Shown in pieces: positions 1 to 11,248 of a stretch of DNA of 64,000 nucleotides (within the stretch, counting starts at the first letter, position 1; each line of letters begins with the position of its first letter). A program made the translations under genes and the position numbers. Under the pieces are notes generated by a model. It made no database searches. It saw only the letters and a list, made by a program, of their open reading frames with translations, and was not told where the DNA came from. The stretch comes from Streptomyces tropicalis. GTDB taxonomy: Bacteria; Actinomycetota; Actinomycetes; Streptomycetales; Streptomycetaceae. Location: contig NZ_JARJBB010000004.1 in the NCBI RefSeq assembly GCF_029269835.1, forward strand, positions 1-64,000. The letters are read 5' to 3'.

Positions 1-324
1 GGGCGGGGGTGGCGGCTCCGGGCAGGGCGGGGGCGGTACGGGCCAGGGGCCGTCGCCGGCCGCCACCAGGGCGCCGTCGGGTCCCGCGGACACGACGGCC
101 GCCGGGCCGTCCGGTCCCTCGGACGCCACGACGCCCGGGCCGTCCGGTCCTGCGGCCGCGGCGGCCACCATGCCGTCCGGTCCCGTGGACGCGTACGCGC
201 AGGCGCCGGCCGCGGCGTCGGCCGCCGGCGTGCCGACGCAGGTCCACGCCAGCGCGACGGGGACCAACACCCTCAGAAGCGGGGCGAATCGGGTCGGTTC
301 GGGTCGATGCACGACGGAGATCAT
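1..324 (-). CDS. Secreted GPDG-repeat protein (3' end outside window)
   Basis: An open frame starts at ATG 324 and is still open at base 1, so only the first 108 codons are seen. The N-terminus has arginines (RPEPTRF) followed by a hydrophobic stretch (LLRVLVPVALAW) and an AxA-like end around TPAADA, which reads as a signal peptide. After it, a GPDG motif recurs four times at about 16-17-residue spacing between Ala/Val-rich stretches. The last visible residues are proline-rich (PVPPPPCPEPPPPP). I do not recognise the family. The alternative forward frames here are arginine/proline shadows. Real coding is likely but the function is unknown. Confidence 0.5.
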   Translation of the reverse strand, partial: MISVVHRPEPTRFAPLLRVLVPVALAWTCVGTPAADAAAGACAYASTGPDGMVAAAAAGPDGPGVVASEGPDGPAAVVSAGPDGALVAAGDGPWPVPPPPCPEPPPPP

Positions 325-523
325 GAGCCGCCGCACGGCCCGGCACGCCGCCCGGGCCGCCGAATGCCCCGAAGGAGCGAGGGGCGCGGCGCGAAACACC
401 CGCGGCGGCTCGGAAAGAAATTCGCCGCGGCGTTGAACGCAACCACCCTCGCCGTGCGTACCCAGTGTCGTGCGGCGGCGCAGCAGGGCGCTGCAACACC
501 CTTATCATATTGGGGAGTTGACG

Positions 524-1471
524 ATGAAGACCTCCTGGCGGAGCGCCTCGCTCGTGGCGACGGCCGCGGCCGTGATGGCGCTGACGGCGGCGTGCGGTCA
601 GGACAGCACGCCGTCGGCGGGCAGCCAGAACGTCGGAGCGACGGCCGCGGCCGGCGACTACGGCAACTCCGGCACGGGCAACGGCGCCGGCGCGGGCAAC
701 GGCTACGGGGCCGACGGCCAGCAGGCCGCGACCGGCTCCAAGTCCGCCGGGCGGCTCGCCGTCTCCACCAACGCCGGGCTCGGCAAGGTGCTCACCGACA
801 GTGCGGGGATGACCCTCTACCGCTTCGACCAGGACACGGCCGAACCCCCCAAGTCCAGCTGCGACGGCGACTGCGCCAAGACGTGGCCCCCGGTCCCGGC
901 CGACGACGCCACGGCCGGCGCCGGCATCGACAAGGCCATGCTCGGCGAGGTCACCCGCTCCGACGGCACCAAGCAGCTGACCGTGGCCGGCTGGCCCGCG
1001 TACCGCTACGCCAAGGACGCCCAGGCGGGCGACACCAAGGGCCAGGGCGTGGGCGGCAAGTGGTACGCGCTGGCGCCCAACGGCAAGAAGGCCACGCTGG
1101 CCGACCTGCCGGGCCTGTCGGTGAAGAAGTCCGACCTGGGCGACATCGTCGTCGACCACAACGGCATGACGGTCTACCGCTTCCTGAAGGACAAGGCGTG
1201 GCCGAAGTCGGTGTCCCACTGCACCGGCGCCTGCCTGGAGAAGTGGCCGGCCGTCGCGCCCGTGCCCGCCTCCGACACCAAGGGTGTCCAGAAGAAGGGC
1301 CTGATGGGCTTCACCCGGCCGGAGGGCACCAAGCAGATGACGGTGGACTGCTGGCCGATCTACACCTTCTCCGGGGACAAGGTGCCCGGAGACGTCAACG
1401 GTCAGGGCGTGGGCGGCACCTGGTACGCCGTCTCCCCCGACGGAAAGCCGGTCGGCGCGCCGGCCAAGTAG
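524..1471 (+). CDS. Secreted lipoprotein with repeats of unknown function (Lipoprotein_15 type)
   Basis: Predicted 315-aa lipoprotein. The start ATG is preceded by GGGGAG (512-517); an upstream in-frame start lacks a signal peptide at its N-terminus. The N-terminus is a signal peptide ending in the lipobox LTAAC near residue 23, followed by a Gly/Asn-rich linker. The body carries two copies of a module with motif TLYRF...C..DC..TWPP and a matching GTKQ(L/M)TV..WP.Y..(A/S) GD module. This is the cysteine-paired COG4315 secreted repeat. It is the first gene of the block leading to the c-di-GMP protein. The role is unknown; such repeats sit in the cell envelope. A TATCAT at 504-509 could be a -10 but would leave a very short leader. 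Confidence 0.85.
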   Translation: MKTSWRSASLVATAAAVMALTAACGQDSTPSAGSQNVGATAAAGDYGNSGTGNGAGAGNGYGADGQQAATGSKSAGRLAVSTNAGLGKVLTDSAGMTLYRFDQDTAEPPKSSCDGDCAKTWPPVPADDATAGAGIDKAMLGEVTRSDGTKQLTVAGWPAYRYAKDAQAGDTKGQGVGGKWYALAPNGKKATLADLPGLSVKKSDLGDIVVDHNGMTVYRFLKDKAWPKSVSHCTGACLEKWPAVAPVPASDTKGVQKKGLMGFTRPEGTKQMTVDCWPIYTFSGDKVPGDVNGQGVGGTWYAVSPDGKPVGAPAK

Positions 1472-1581
1472 GGATCACCTCCCCCAGGGTCGATCACCCT
1501 CCGCACGGTGCCGGGACACGGAAGGGGGCGACGAGAAGAAGGCGAGAGTGCCGGACGAGCACGACGGCGCGCATGGACCGG

Positions 1582-1614
1582 ACCGCCCCCTCCGCACCGC
1601 ACGGAGGGGGCGGT
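1582..1614. terminator. Rho-independent-like hairpin after lipoprotein gene
   Basis: Perfect 13-bp stem (1582-1594 with 1602-1614) and a 7-nt loop, about 110 bp after the lipoprotein stop. There is no U-run, as is usual in Streptomyces. The rest of 1472-1781 holds no gene; its right end should carry the promoter of the next gene. Confidence 0.7.
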
Positions 1615-1781
1615 TCGCTGCGCCCGGATCCGGCCCGGCCCGGCCCGCGTACTGACCTGCTGGTCAGCATCTCAGGCCGTGACCGGGAACGGATGGTCAA
1701 TTTCCGTTTTTACTCGCTCCTTCGGCAGGCGATCAGTAGCCTCTGGTCGAACACCGGATCGCCTACGCCTTGGAGAGATCG

Positions 1782-2594
1782 ATGGAGCGTCCCGCCTGGG
1801 CCCCGCGGAGCATCGACGTTTCGGTGCCGAGCGTCGCGCGCATCTACGACTACTACCTGGGCGGTTCGCACAACTTCGAGGCCGACCGGGAAGCGGCCCG
1901 CCGCGCCATGGAGTTCCTGCCGGGACTGCCCAAGATCATGCAGGCGAACCGGGCGTTCATGCGCCGCGCGGTGCGCTTCGCCGCGGACGAGGGCATCACC
2001 CAGTTCCTGGACATCGGCTCCGGCATCCCGACCTTCGGCAACGTCCACGAGGTCGCGCAGGCGGCCCGGCCCGGCGCCCGCGTGCTCTACGTCGACCACG
2101 ACCCGGTGGCGGTCGCCCACAGCCAGGCCGTCCTGGCCGGAAACGACGACGCGGACGTCGTCGCGGCCGACCTGCGCAAGCCCCATGAGATCCTGAAAAG
2201 CCCCGAGTTGCAGCACCTGATCGACCTGAATCAGCCAGTGGCGCTGCTTCTCGTTGCCATACTGCACTTCGTGGAAGATGCGGACGACCCCGGCGCTGCG
2301 GTGGCCGAACTGCGCGACGCGCTCGCGCCCGGCAGCCTGCTCGTGCTCACCCATGCCTCGTACGAGCGGATCCCGCTGCCGCCGGAGCGGAGCGAGGGCG
2401 CGGTCGACGTGTACAAGGACATCCGCAACCCGCTGATCATGCGCTCGCGCGACGAGATCGCGCGGTTCTTCGAGGGGTACGACATGGTGGAGCCCGGACT
2501 GGTGCCGATGCCGGAATGGCGGCCGGAGACGGCGGCGGAGGACGAGGATCCGTACGCCTTCTCCGGGTACGCGGGCGTGGGGCGTTCGGCGTGA
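1782..2594 (+). CDS. SAM-dependent methyltransferase, DUF574 / Methyltransf_19 family
   Basis: 270 aa. ATG 1782 is chosen because GGAGAGA lies 4-10 nt upstream; an in-frame TTG 12 bases earlier is less likely. The family signature is visible: SVARIYDYYLGG near the N-terminus, LDIGSGIPT (SAM-binding motif I, about residue 70), and VLYVDHDPVAVAH (motif II). These are DUF574 proteins, abundant in Streptomyces, with unknown substrates. The stop overlaps the GTG of the next gene (GTGA), so it is probably translationally coupled to the c-di-GMP gene. Confidence 0.88.
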   Translation: MERPAWAPRSIDVSVPSVARIYDYYLGGSHNFEADREAARRAMEFLPGLPKIMQANRAFMRRAVRFAADEGITQFLDIGSGIPTFGNVHEVAQAARPGARVLYVDHDPVAVAHSQAVLAGNDDADVVAADLRKPHEILKSPELQHLIDLNQPVALLLVAILHFVEDADDPGAAVAELRDALAPGSLLVLTHASYERIPLPPERSEGAVDVYKDIRNPLIMRSRDEIARFFEGYDMVEPGLVPMPEWRPETAAEDEDPYAFSGYAGVGRSA

Positions 2595-4726
2595 GCGCGG
2601 AGCCGGACGGGCCACAGGACAGACTGCGCCGGCTGACGACGATCTGGAGCCGGGCGGTCTTCCCGGTCACCTCCACCTCGCTCACCCGGCCGGAGTTCGA
2701 AGCGGAACTGCTCCCGCTCGCCGAACGGTTGAGCCGCGCCCTGCACGCCCGCGACTTCGACGCGCAGGAGGGCGAGGCGGTCGGCGCCGCGCTCGTCGCC
2801 GCCCACTGCACCGCCCCCGAGGCGCTCAGCCGCTCCCTGGACTGCGTCGACGCCTACCTGGTGCTCTACTGCGGCGAGGACGGCCCGCTCGAGGACCTGC
2901 GGGCCCGCTCCGCGCGCCTCCAGCACGCGATGGCCGCCGGGTTCGCGCGCGCGCTGCGCGAACGCACCCTCGCCGAGCAGGAGGCGATCTCCCAGGCCGC
3001 GCTGCGCGCCCAGGGCGTGGTCGCCCAGGCGCTGCACGCGAGCGAGGCCCGCTTCCGCGCGGTCTTCGAGGGCGCGGCGATAGGAATCGGCATCGCCGAC
3101 CTTGACGGCAACATCCTCCAGGTCAACGGCGCCCTGCTGCGCATGTTCGGCGGCTCCGAGCAGAGCGTGCGCGGCCGCCGGGTGCAGGAGTGGACGCACG
3201 CCGAGGACGCCCCGCAGGTGTGGCGGCTGTACGAGGAACTGGTACGCGGCGAGCGCGAGCACTACCACGTGGAGAAGGCCTTCTCCCGGCCCGACGGCAC
3301 GGCGCTGTGGACCAACCTCACCGTGTCCCTGCTGCGCGACGCCGACGACCGCCCCCAGTACCAGCTCGCGCTGATGGAGGACACCACCGAGCGGCGGCTG
3401 CTGAACCTCCGGCTGCGCTACGAGGCCACTCACGACGCGCTCACCGGCCTGCCCAACCGCACGCTGTTCTTCGAGCGCCTGGAGAAGGCGCTCAACGCGG
3501 GCCCGGGCCAGCGCTTCGGCCTGTGCTACCTCGACCTCGACGGCTTCAAGACCATCAACGACAGCCTCGGGCACGCGGCCGGAGACCGGCTGCTCGTCGA
3601 GGTCGCCGACCGGCTCCAGTCGTGCGCGACCGCGCCCGGCGAGATGGTCGCCCGCCTCGGCGGCGACGAGTTCGTCGCCCTCACCACCGGACCCGGCACC
3701 GAGCGCGAGGTCGACGAACTGGCCCACCGCATCATGAACGTCCTGGTGGCGCCCATCCGCATCGACGGCCGGGAGCTGACCGTGCGCGGCAGCATCGGCG
3801 TCGTCGAGGGCCCGGCGGGGGAGCGCAGCGCGGCGGAGGTGCTGCGCAGCGCCGACATCACCATGTACCGGGCCAAGTCGGCCGGGGGCAACCGCTACGA
3901 GCTGGCCGACCCCGAGGCCGACGCCCGCGCCATCACCCGGCACGGGCTGACCACGGCGCTGCCCGCGGCCCTGGACCGGGGCGAGTTCTTCATCGAGTAC
4001 CAGCCGCTGGTGCATCTCGGCGACGGCAGCGTGCGGGGCGCCGAGGCGCTGGTGCGCTGGCTCCACCCGCAGCACGGCATCCTCGGGCCCGACCGGTTCA
4101 TCCCGCTGGCCGAGCACACCGGGCTGATCGTCCCGCTGGGCCGCTGGGTCATGGAGCAGTCCGTGCGGCAGGCCCGCACCTGGCGCGAACGGCACGGCGA
4201 CGGCTGCCCGTTGCGCATCAACGTCAACCTCTCGCCGTGCCAGCTCACCCACCCCGGGCTGGTGCAGGACACCGTCGACATCCTGGAGCGGGCCGGGGTG
4301 CAACCCGACGCCCTGTGCCTGGAGGTCACCGAGTCGGCCCTCATCGGCGCCGACGACGACCTGCTCAAACCGCTGCGCCGGCTGGCGGAGATGGGCGTGG
4401 ACATCGCCCTGGACGACTTCGGCACCGGTTACTCCAACCTCGCCAACCTGCGGCGCCTGCCGGTGAGCGTGCTCAAGCTGGACCGCTCCTTCACCCGGGG
4501 CATGCAGCAGTTCCCGGCCGACCCCGTCGACCTGAAGATCGTCGAGGGCATCGTCTCCCTCGCCCACAGCCTCGACCTCGCCGTCACCGTCGAGGGCGTG
4601 GAGACCGGCGCCCAGGCCGAGCAGCTGCGCATCCTGGGCTGCGACACCGCCCAGGGCTGGTACTACGCCCGCCCCGGCCCGCCGGAGCGCCTGCACGAAC
4701 TGGCCCTGGCGGACGCGGCGGGCTGA
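2591..4726 (+). CDS. rmdA: PAS-GGDEF-EAL cyclic di-GMP turnover protein (RmdA-like)
   Basis: 711 aa from GTG 2591, the start that gives the 4-bp overlap with the upstream methyltransferase. Order: an alpha-helical N-terminal region (about 1-145), a PAS domain (about 150-275, starting at SEARFRAVFEG), GGDEF (about 285-440, with intact LGGDEFVAL and the DALTGLPNR entry motif) and EAL (about 455-705, with GAEALVRW and LDDFGTGYS). Both catalytic signatures look intact, so diguanylate cyclase and phosphodiesterase activity are both possible. Domain order and neighbours match S. coelicolor RmdA, a phosphodiesterase affecting development; the symbol rests on that recollection. It is cytosolic, as no membrane segments are visible. 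Confidence 0.85.
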   Translation: MSAEPDGPQDRLRRLTTIWSRAVFPVTSTSLTRPEFEAELLPLAERLSRALHARDFDAQEGEAVGAALVAAHCTAPEALSRSLDCVDAYLVLYCGEDGPLEDLRARSARLQHAMAAGFARALRERTLAEQEAISQAALRAQGVVAQALHASEARFRAVFEGAAIGIGIADLDGNILQVNGALLRMFGGSEQSVRGRRVQEWTHAEDAPQVWRLYEELVRGEREHYHVEKAFSRPDGTALWTNLTVSLLRDADDRPQYQLALMEDTTERRLLNLRLRYEATHDALTGLPNRTLFFERLEKALNAGPGQRFGLCYLDLDGFKTINDSLGHAAGDRLLVEVADRLQSCATAPGEMVARLGGDEFVALTTGPGTEREVDELAHRIMNVLVAPIRIDGRELTVRGSIGVVEGPAGERSAAEVLRSADITMYRAKSAGGNRYELADPEADARAITRHGLTTALPAALDRGEFFIEYQPLVHLGDGSVRGAEALVRWLHPQHGILGPDRFIPLAEHTGLIVPLGRWVMEQSVRQARTWRERHGDGCPLRINVNLSPCQLTHPGLVQDTVDILERAGVQPDALCLEVTESALIGADDDLLKPLRRLAEMGVDIALDDFGTGYSNLANLRRLPVSVLKLDRSFTRGMQQFPADPVDLKIVEGIVSLAHSLDLAVTVEGVETGAQAEQLRILGCDTAQGWYYARPGPPERLHELALADAAG

Positions 4727-4954
4727 CGCCCGGGGGAAGCCCCGGTGGCCGCGTCCCGCGGCCGTCCCACGCCTCCGCTCCCGGCGGCCGGCACCGCGCA
4801 GCCCTGCTTCGGCGGCCCGGCCCCGCGCAGCTCCGTCGTCGACCGTCCCCGCGCGGTCGTCCCCGGCGGTGCCGCCCGGCAGCGGTCCTGCGCCGCGATC
4901 GCGCGCTGCCGGCCTCCGCCGGGAGTGCCGCACCGTCGCCGGCGGCGTCCGGAG

Positions 4955-5839
4955 TCATCGCTCCAGCAGCATCCGCTGCAGTTCGCGTGCCGCCCGCGGT
5001 GGCGCCACGTCGCTGCGGTGGGCGAGGGCGATCGTACGGTGCAGGCCGGGACGGGTGAGCGGGGTGACGCGCAGCCCGCGTCCGGAGCGGGTCGCGACCA
5101 TGCGCGGCACCACGGCCACCCCCAGACCCGCCCGCGCGAAGCCCAGGACCGCGTCCATCTCCCCGCCCTCCACCGCGAACTCCGGCTCGAACCCCTCGGC
5201 CCGGCAGGCGGCGACGGTCAGCTCCCGCAGGTCGTAGCCGTGCCGGAACGTCACCAGGCGCTCCCCGGCGAGGTCCGCGACCCGCACGGTGCGGCGCCCC
5301 GCGCCCGGCGCCGGGGCCTCCGGCGACGACACCACCACCAGGTCCTCGCGCAGCAGCTCCACCGTGGTCAGCGCGGGCGACGGGCTGGGCAGCGGCAGCA
5401 CGACCAGCGCCAGGTCCAGCGCCCCGCGCGCCAGTTCCCGGACCAGGTCGTGGGAGCCGCCCTCCTCGACGAGCAGCCGGACGCCGGGATACCGGTCGTG
5501 GAAGGCGCGCAGCACGTCCGGCAGCAGACCCGTGCACAGGCTCGGCGTGGCCCCGAGCCGCACCCGGCCCCGCCGCAGCCGGGCCAGCTCCTGCACCTCC
5601 TGCCGGGCGGTGTCCGCGTCGGCGAGGATACGGCGGGCCGGCGGCAGCAGCGCCTCACCGGCGTCGGTGAGGGTGATGTTCCCCCGGGCGCGCCGGAACA
5701 GGTCGGCGCCCAGCTCCCGCTCCAGCGCCTTGATCTGCTGCGACAGCGAGGGCTGCGCGACATGCACGCGCTCGGCGGCCCGGGTGAAGTGCCGGGTCTC
5801 GGCGACGGCCACGAAGTACTGGAGCTGCTGGAACTGCAC
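4955..5839 (-). CDS. LysR-family transcriptional regulator
   Basis: 294 aa from GTG 5839. N-terminal winged helix ([20 protein letters not shown] then [16 protein letters not shown]) and a C-terminal effector-binding domain. GTG 5839 is preferred to an ATG at 5881 because the longer form would place the LysR-type operator (5849-5863) inside the gene. A TATGAT -10 box (minus strand, 5851-5846) also ends 6 nt before the GTG with no separate ribosome site, so the mRNA is probably leaderless. The gene is divergent from the succinate dehydrogenase operon, which it likely controls. From its N-terminus it belongs to the CynR/CbbR-like type. Confidence 0.88.
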   Translation of the reverse strand: MQFQQLQYFVAVAETRHFTRAAERVHVAQPSLSQQIKALERELGADLFRRARGNITLTDAGEALLPPARRILADADTARQEVQELARLRRGRVRLGATPSLCTGLLPDVLRAFHDRYPGVRLLVEEGGSHDLVRELARGALDLALVVLPLPSPSPALTTVELLREDLVVVSSPEAPAPGAGRRTVRVADLAGERLVTFRHGYDLRELTVAACRAEGFEPEFAVEGGEMDAVLGFARAGLGVAVVPRMVATRSGRGLRVTPLTRPGLHRTIALAHRSDVAPPRAARELQRMLLER

Positions 5840-5848
5840 CCTCCCATC

Positions 5849-5863
5849 ATAGGCCGTGTCTAT
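5849..5863. promoter_or_regulatory. LysR box ATAG-N7-CTAT
   Basis: ataggccgtgtctat is a T-N11-A dyad with 4-bp arms. It lies about 60-73 bases before the expected sdh start site, the classical activation position, and overlaps the -10 region of the lysR gene, the classical autorepression position. Confidence 0.7.
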
Positions 5864-5884
5864 CGAAACGAGCCGGACCATGTC

Positions 5885-5915
5885 TTGGACCGATGGGGTT
5901 CGGCGGCCCTAGCGT
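5885..5915 (+). promoter_or_regulatory. Predicted sdh operon promoter
   Basis: TTGGAC (5885-5890), 19-bp spacer, TAGCGT (5910-5915). The -10 ends only 8 nt before ATG 5924 and no purine-rich ribosome site fits between, so translation may be leaderless. Confidence 0.5.
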
Positions 5916-5923
5916 GCTGACCC

Positions 5924-6633
5924 ATGGCACTGGCAACGCGGACGGACCGACGGCCGTCCAGAGCACGCACCGCGTGGGACTCCACCGTCGGCAAGAAGGC
6001 CGTGATGGCGGTCAGCGGACTCGTCATGCTGCTGTACCTGGTCGTCCACATGATCGGCAACCTGGAGATCTACTTCGGGGCCGGCGAGTTCAACGCCTAC
6101 GCGCACTGGCTGCGCACGGTCGGCGAGCCGTTCATGCACGACGAGTGGACGCTCTGGCTCGTCCGCGTCGTGCTGGTCGCGGCCGTCGTCGCGCACGCCG
6201 TCTCCGCCTACCAACTCAGCCGCCGCGACATCAGGGCGCGGCCCACCCCGTACGTGCACCGCAGGCGCCGGGCGAGCTACGCGACCCGGACCATGCGCTG
6301 GGGCGGGATCATCCTCGGCCTGTTCGTCGTCTGGCACCTGCTCGACCTGACCACCGGCACCGTGCACGCCGGCGGCTTCCAGCCGGGCCATCCTTACCAG
6401 AACGTGGTGGACACCTTCTCCACCTGGTACGGCGACGTCGTCTACATCGTCGCCATGCTCGCGCTCGGCCTGCACGTCCGGCACGGCTTCTGGAGCGCCG
6501 CCCAGACCCTCGGCGTCGGCAGCGGCGCCCGCGACCGCGCCCTGAAGACCGTCGCCGACGTCCTCGCGCTGCTGCTCACGGCCGGCTTCATCGCCGTACC
6601 CGTGGGCGTCATGACCGGAGTGGTGAGCTGGAG

Positions 6634-6637
<4 letters not shown>
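5924..6637 (+). CDS. sdhC: Succinate dehydrogenase/fumarate reductase cytochrome b subunit
   Basis: 237 aa, the family's usual size. Five hydrophobic segments are visible ([78 protein letters not shown]), with histidines in the helices ([26 protein letters not shown]) suited to ligating two hemes. It anchors the dehydrogenase in the membrane and passes electrons to or from quinone. It is the first gene of a tightly overlapped three-gene operon. It resembles the Bacillus/Wolinella-type single large anchor rather than separate sdhC and sdhD. Confidence 0.92.
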
Positions 6638-8579
<1,942 letters not shown>

Positions 8580-8583
<4 letters not shown>

Positions 8584-9329
8584 AGCTCACCCTGCGCGTC
8601 TGGCGCCAGAAGAACGCCCGCGCCGACGGCGCCATGGCCACCTACGAGGTCGACGGCGTCTCGCCCGACATGTCCTTCCTGGAGATGCTGGACGTCCTCA
8701 ACGAACGGCTCGCCCTCGACGGCGAGGACCCCGTCGCCTTCGACCACGACTGCCGCGAGGGCATCTGCGGCGCGTGCAGCCTCGTCATCAACGGCGACGC
8801 CCACGGCCCCGAGCGCACCACCACCTGCCAGCTGCACATGCGCTCCTTCCGCGACGGCGACACCATCGACGTCGAGCCGTGGCGGGCGGCCGCCTTCCCC
8901 GTCGTCAAGGACCTCGTCGTGGACCGCTCCGCCCTCGACCGGATCATCCAGGCCGGCGGCTACGTCACCGCCCCCACCGGATCCGCCCCCGAGGCGCACG
9001 CCACGCCCGTGCCCAAACCGGTCGCCGACCAGGCCTTCGAGCACGCCGAGTGCATCGGCTGCGGCGCCTGCGTCGCCGCCTGCCCCAACGGTGCGGCCAT
9101 GCTGTTCACCTCCGCCAAGGTCAACCACCTCAACGTGCTGCCGCAGGGCGCACCCGAGCGGGAGACCCGTGTCCTCGACATGGTGGCGCAGATGGACGGC
9201 GAGGGCTTCGGCGGCTGCACCCTGACCGGCGAGTGCGCCACCGCCTGCCCGAAGGGCATCCCGCTCACCTCCATCACCCGCATGAACAGGGAATGGCTGC
9301 GGGCCACCCGCAAGGCGTCCGACCGCTAG
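8580..9329 (+). CDS. sdhB: Succinate dehydrogenase/fumarate reductase iron-sulfur subunit
   Basis: 249 aa, start ATG overlapping the sdhA stop. The N-terminal ferredoxin domain has the [2Fe-2S] motif [10 protein letters not shown] plus a later TTTCQLH. The C-terminal half has [14 protein letters not shown] and [14 protein letters not shown] for the [4Fe-4S] and [3Fe-4S] clusters. It carries electrons between the flavin subunit and the heme anchor. It is the last gene of the operon, which is followed by a strong hairpin. Confidence 0.95.
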
Positions 9330-9386
9330 CGGCCCCAGCCGGCCCCCGCGGGCCCCGGAAACGTTCGCCGGAAGGTGCGGACGGGT

Positions 9387-9416
9387 GGGGCCGGGAGAGG
9401 TGCTCCTCCCGGCCCC
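9387..9416. terminator. Terminator of the sdh operon
   Basis: 11-bp perfect stem (9387-9397 with 9406-9416), 8-nt loop, about 60 bp after the sdhB stop. Confidence 0.65.
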
Positions 9417-9577
9417 GCCAGGCACTCCCGGCCGCTCCTGGCATTCAGCCACCCCACACCCGGCCTCTCCGCGCCGGTCACGCGCCGGTCAGCCGGTCCC
9501 GGAAGAACAGGGAACGGCGGACCCGCCACCGGACCGCCGCCGCCCCGCCGAACCCGGCCCGTGACCAGGAGAGAGCC

Positions 9578-10351
9578 ATGACCGGTGCCACCACGCTCGA
9601 CCGCCCCCCGCAGTCCGCGGCCCCCGCTCCCTACACCGTCTCCCTGGCCCGCGACGAGGCGGACGTCCGCGCGGCCCAGCGGCTGCGGCACGACGTCTTC
9701 GCCGGGGAGGCGGGGGCCCTGCTGTCCACACCGGAACCCGGGTACGACATCGACGCCTTCGACGCGTACTGCGACCACCTCCTCGTGCACGACACCGCCA
9801 CCGGCCAGGTCGTCGGCACCTACCGCCTGCTGCCCCCGGAGAGGGCCGCAGTCGCCGGACGCCTCTACGCCGAGGGCGAGTTCGGGCTCGGCGCCCTGGA
9901 CGCCCTCCGCCCCGGCCTGGTCGAGGTGGGCCGCTCCTGCGTGCACCCCGACCACCGCGACGGCGCCGTCATCGGGCTGATCTGGGCGGGCATCGCCCGC
10001 TACATGCTGGACCGCGGCCACGAGTGGCTGGCCGGCTGCTGCTCCGTCCCGCTCGCCGACGGCGGCGCGCTCGCCTCCGCCACCTGGGAGCGGGTCCGCG
10101 CCAAGCACCTCGCCCCCGAGGAGTTCCGGGTCGGCCCGCTGCTGCCGTGGACCCCGCCGGACACCACCCCGCCGGTGTCCGGCGGGGAGCTCCCGGCCCT
10201 CCTGCGCGGCTACCTGCGCCTGGGCGCCTGGGTGTGCGGGCAGCCCGCGCACGACCCGGACTTCGGGGTGGCGGACTTCTACGTGCTGCTGTCGATGCGC
10301 CGGGTCAATCCGCGCTACCTGCGCCACTTCCTCTCCCTCGTCCCGGCCTGA
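9578..10351 (+). CDS. olsB: Ornithine N-acyltransferase-like protein (OlsB family, GNAT fold)
   Basis: 257 aa. ATG 9578 follows AGGAGAG (9567-9573). RLRHDVFAGE near residue 30, VGTYRLLPPE near 80 and VEVGRSCVHPDHRDGAVI near 110 are typical of the Acetyltransf_5/OlsB hemolysin-like family, which transfers a 3-hydroxyacyl chain from ACP to the ornithine amino group. The stop overlaps the start of a PlsC-type acyltransferase (TGATG). That pair is the complete two-step route to ornithine lipid. Its exact acceptor is inferred, not shown. Confidence 0.78.
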   Translation: MTGATTLDRPPQSAAPAPYTVSLARDEADVRAAQRLRHDVFAGEAGALLSTPEPGYDIDAFDAYCDHLLVHDTATGQVVGTYRLLPPERAAVAGRLYAEGEFGLGALDALRPGLVEVGRSCVHPDHRDGAVIGLIWAGIARYMLDRGHEWLAGCCSVPLADGGALASATWERVRAKHLAPEEFRVGPLLPWTPPDTTPPVSGGELPALLRGYLRLGAWVCGQPAHDPDFGVADFYVLLSMRRVNPRYLRHFLSLVPA

Positions 10352-11160
10352 TGAGCGTCTGGCTGCCCGGCGCGCCCTGCACCCCGCAGGCGTGCGTGCA
10401 GGCGACCCGGACCCGGGCCGGCGCGCTCCGGGCCGTCCTGCGGCTCACCGCGGTCGCCCTGCTGCTGCTCGCCGGGATCGTGACTGCGCCGCTCGGCGGG
10501 CGGCTCCCGGCCTCCGTCGTGCGGCTCTGGTGCCGGGCGCTCGTCCGCGCGGCGGGCGTCCGGGTGCGCATCACCGGGACCGCACCGCCCACCGGCGGTC
10601 TGCTCCTGGTCGCCCACCACATCTCCTGGCTGGACGTGCCGCTGCTGGCCGCGGTGCGGCCCGCTCGGATGCTCGCCAAGGCGGAGATCCGCCGCTGGCC
10701 GCTGGCCGGCCCGCTCGTGGCCCTGGGCGGCGCCCTGTTCATCGAGCGGGACCGGCTGCGCGCCCTGCCGGACACGGTCGCCCGCATCGCCGGGGCGCTG
10801 CGCGAGGGCGCCGCGGTGGCGGCCTTCCCCGAGGGCAGTACCTGGTGCGGCCGGGCCCGCGGCCGCTTCCGCCGGGCCGTCTTCCAGGCCGCGCTCGACG
10901 CGGGCGTCCCCGTGCAGCCGGTCCGCATCCGCTACCGCCTGGCCGGCGGGCCGCCCACCACGGCGGCGGCCTTCGTCGGCGACGACACCCTGCCGGCCTC
11001 CCTGTGGCGGGTGGCGTCGGCCCGCGAACTGCTCGCCGAGGTGGAGGTCCGGCCGGTCATCGCCCCGGGCAGCCAACCGGACCGCCGCGCCCTGGCCCGC
11101 GCCGCCCAGTCGCCCCGCGCGGTCGAGCCCCGCTGGACCCACGCGGCGCTGGTGGCATAG
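10351..11160 (+). CDS. olsA: 1-acyl-sn-glycerol-3-phosphate/lyso-ornithine lipid acyltransferase (PlsC/OlsA)
   Basis: 269 aa, ATG at the TGATG overlap with olsB. One N-terminal membrane segment (LRLTAVALLLLAGIVTAPLG). Acyltransferase block I has HX4D (HHISWLD, about residue 90), block II reads IERDRLRAL and block III FPEGST (about residue 160). It esterifies a fatty acid onto an acceptor at the membrane; next to OlsB the likely acceptor is lyso-ornithine lipid. It could instead be an ordinary PlsC. Confidence 0.8.
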   Translation: MSVWLPGAPCTPQACVQATRTRAGALRAVLRLTAVALLLLAGIVTAPLGGRLPASVVRLWCRALVRAAGVRVRITGTAPPTGGLLLVAHHISWLDVPLLAAVRPARMLAKAEIRRWPLAGPLVALGGALFIERDRLRALPDTVARIAGALREGAAVAAFPEGSTWCGRARGRFRRAVFQAALDAGVPVQPVRIRYRLAGGPPTTAAAFVGDDTLPASLWRVASARELLAEVEVRPVIAPGSQPDRRALARAAQSPRAVEPRWTHAALVA

Positions 11161-11201
11161 CGCGCGGGGCGGCGCCCGGTGGAGGTGGGGCGCCCCCCGG
11201 G

Positions 11202-11240
11202 GTCCGGGTGCCGCACGGCCCGGCCGGCCGGCACCCGGAC
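11202..11240. terminator. Bidirectional hairpin between convergent genes
   Basis: 12-bp perfect stem (11202-11213 with 11229-11240) with a GC-rich 15-nt loop, placed exactly between the convergent olsA-like and uvrA-like genes. Confidence 0.7.
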
Positions 11241-11248
11241 AGTTCCGG

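Noticed and set aside
307..2196. 629-codon forward frame over the lipoprotein and methyltransferase region
   Set aside because: Composition is Arg/Gly/Pro-rich and it lies out of frame with two clear families; a GC-rich shadow.
2231..4933. 900-codon reverse frame opposite the c-di-GMP gene
   Set aside because: Antisense shadow of the PAS-GGDEF-EAL gene with no motif of its own.
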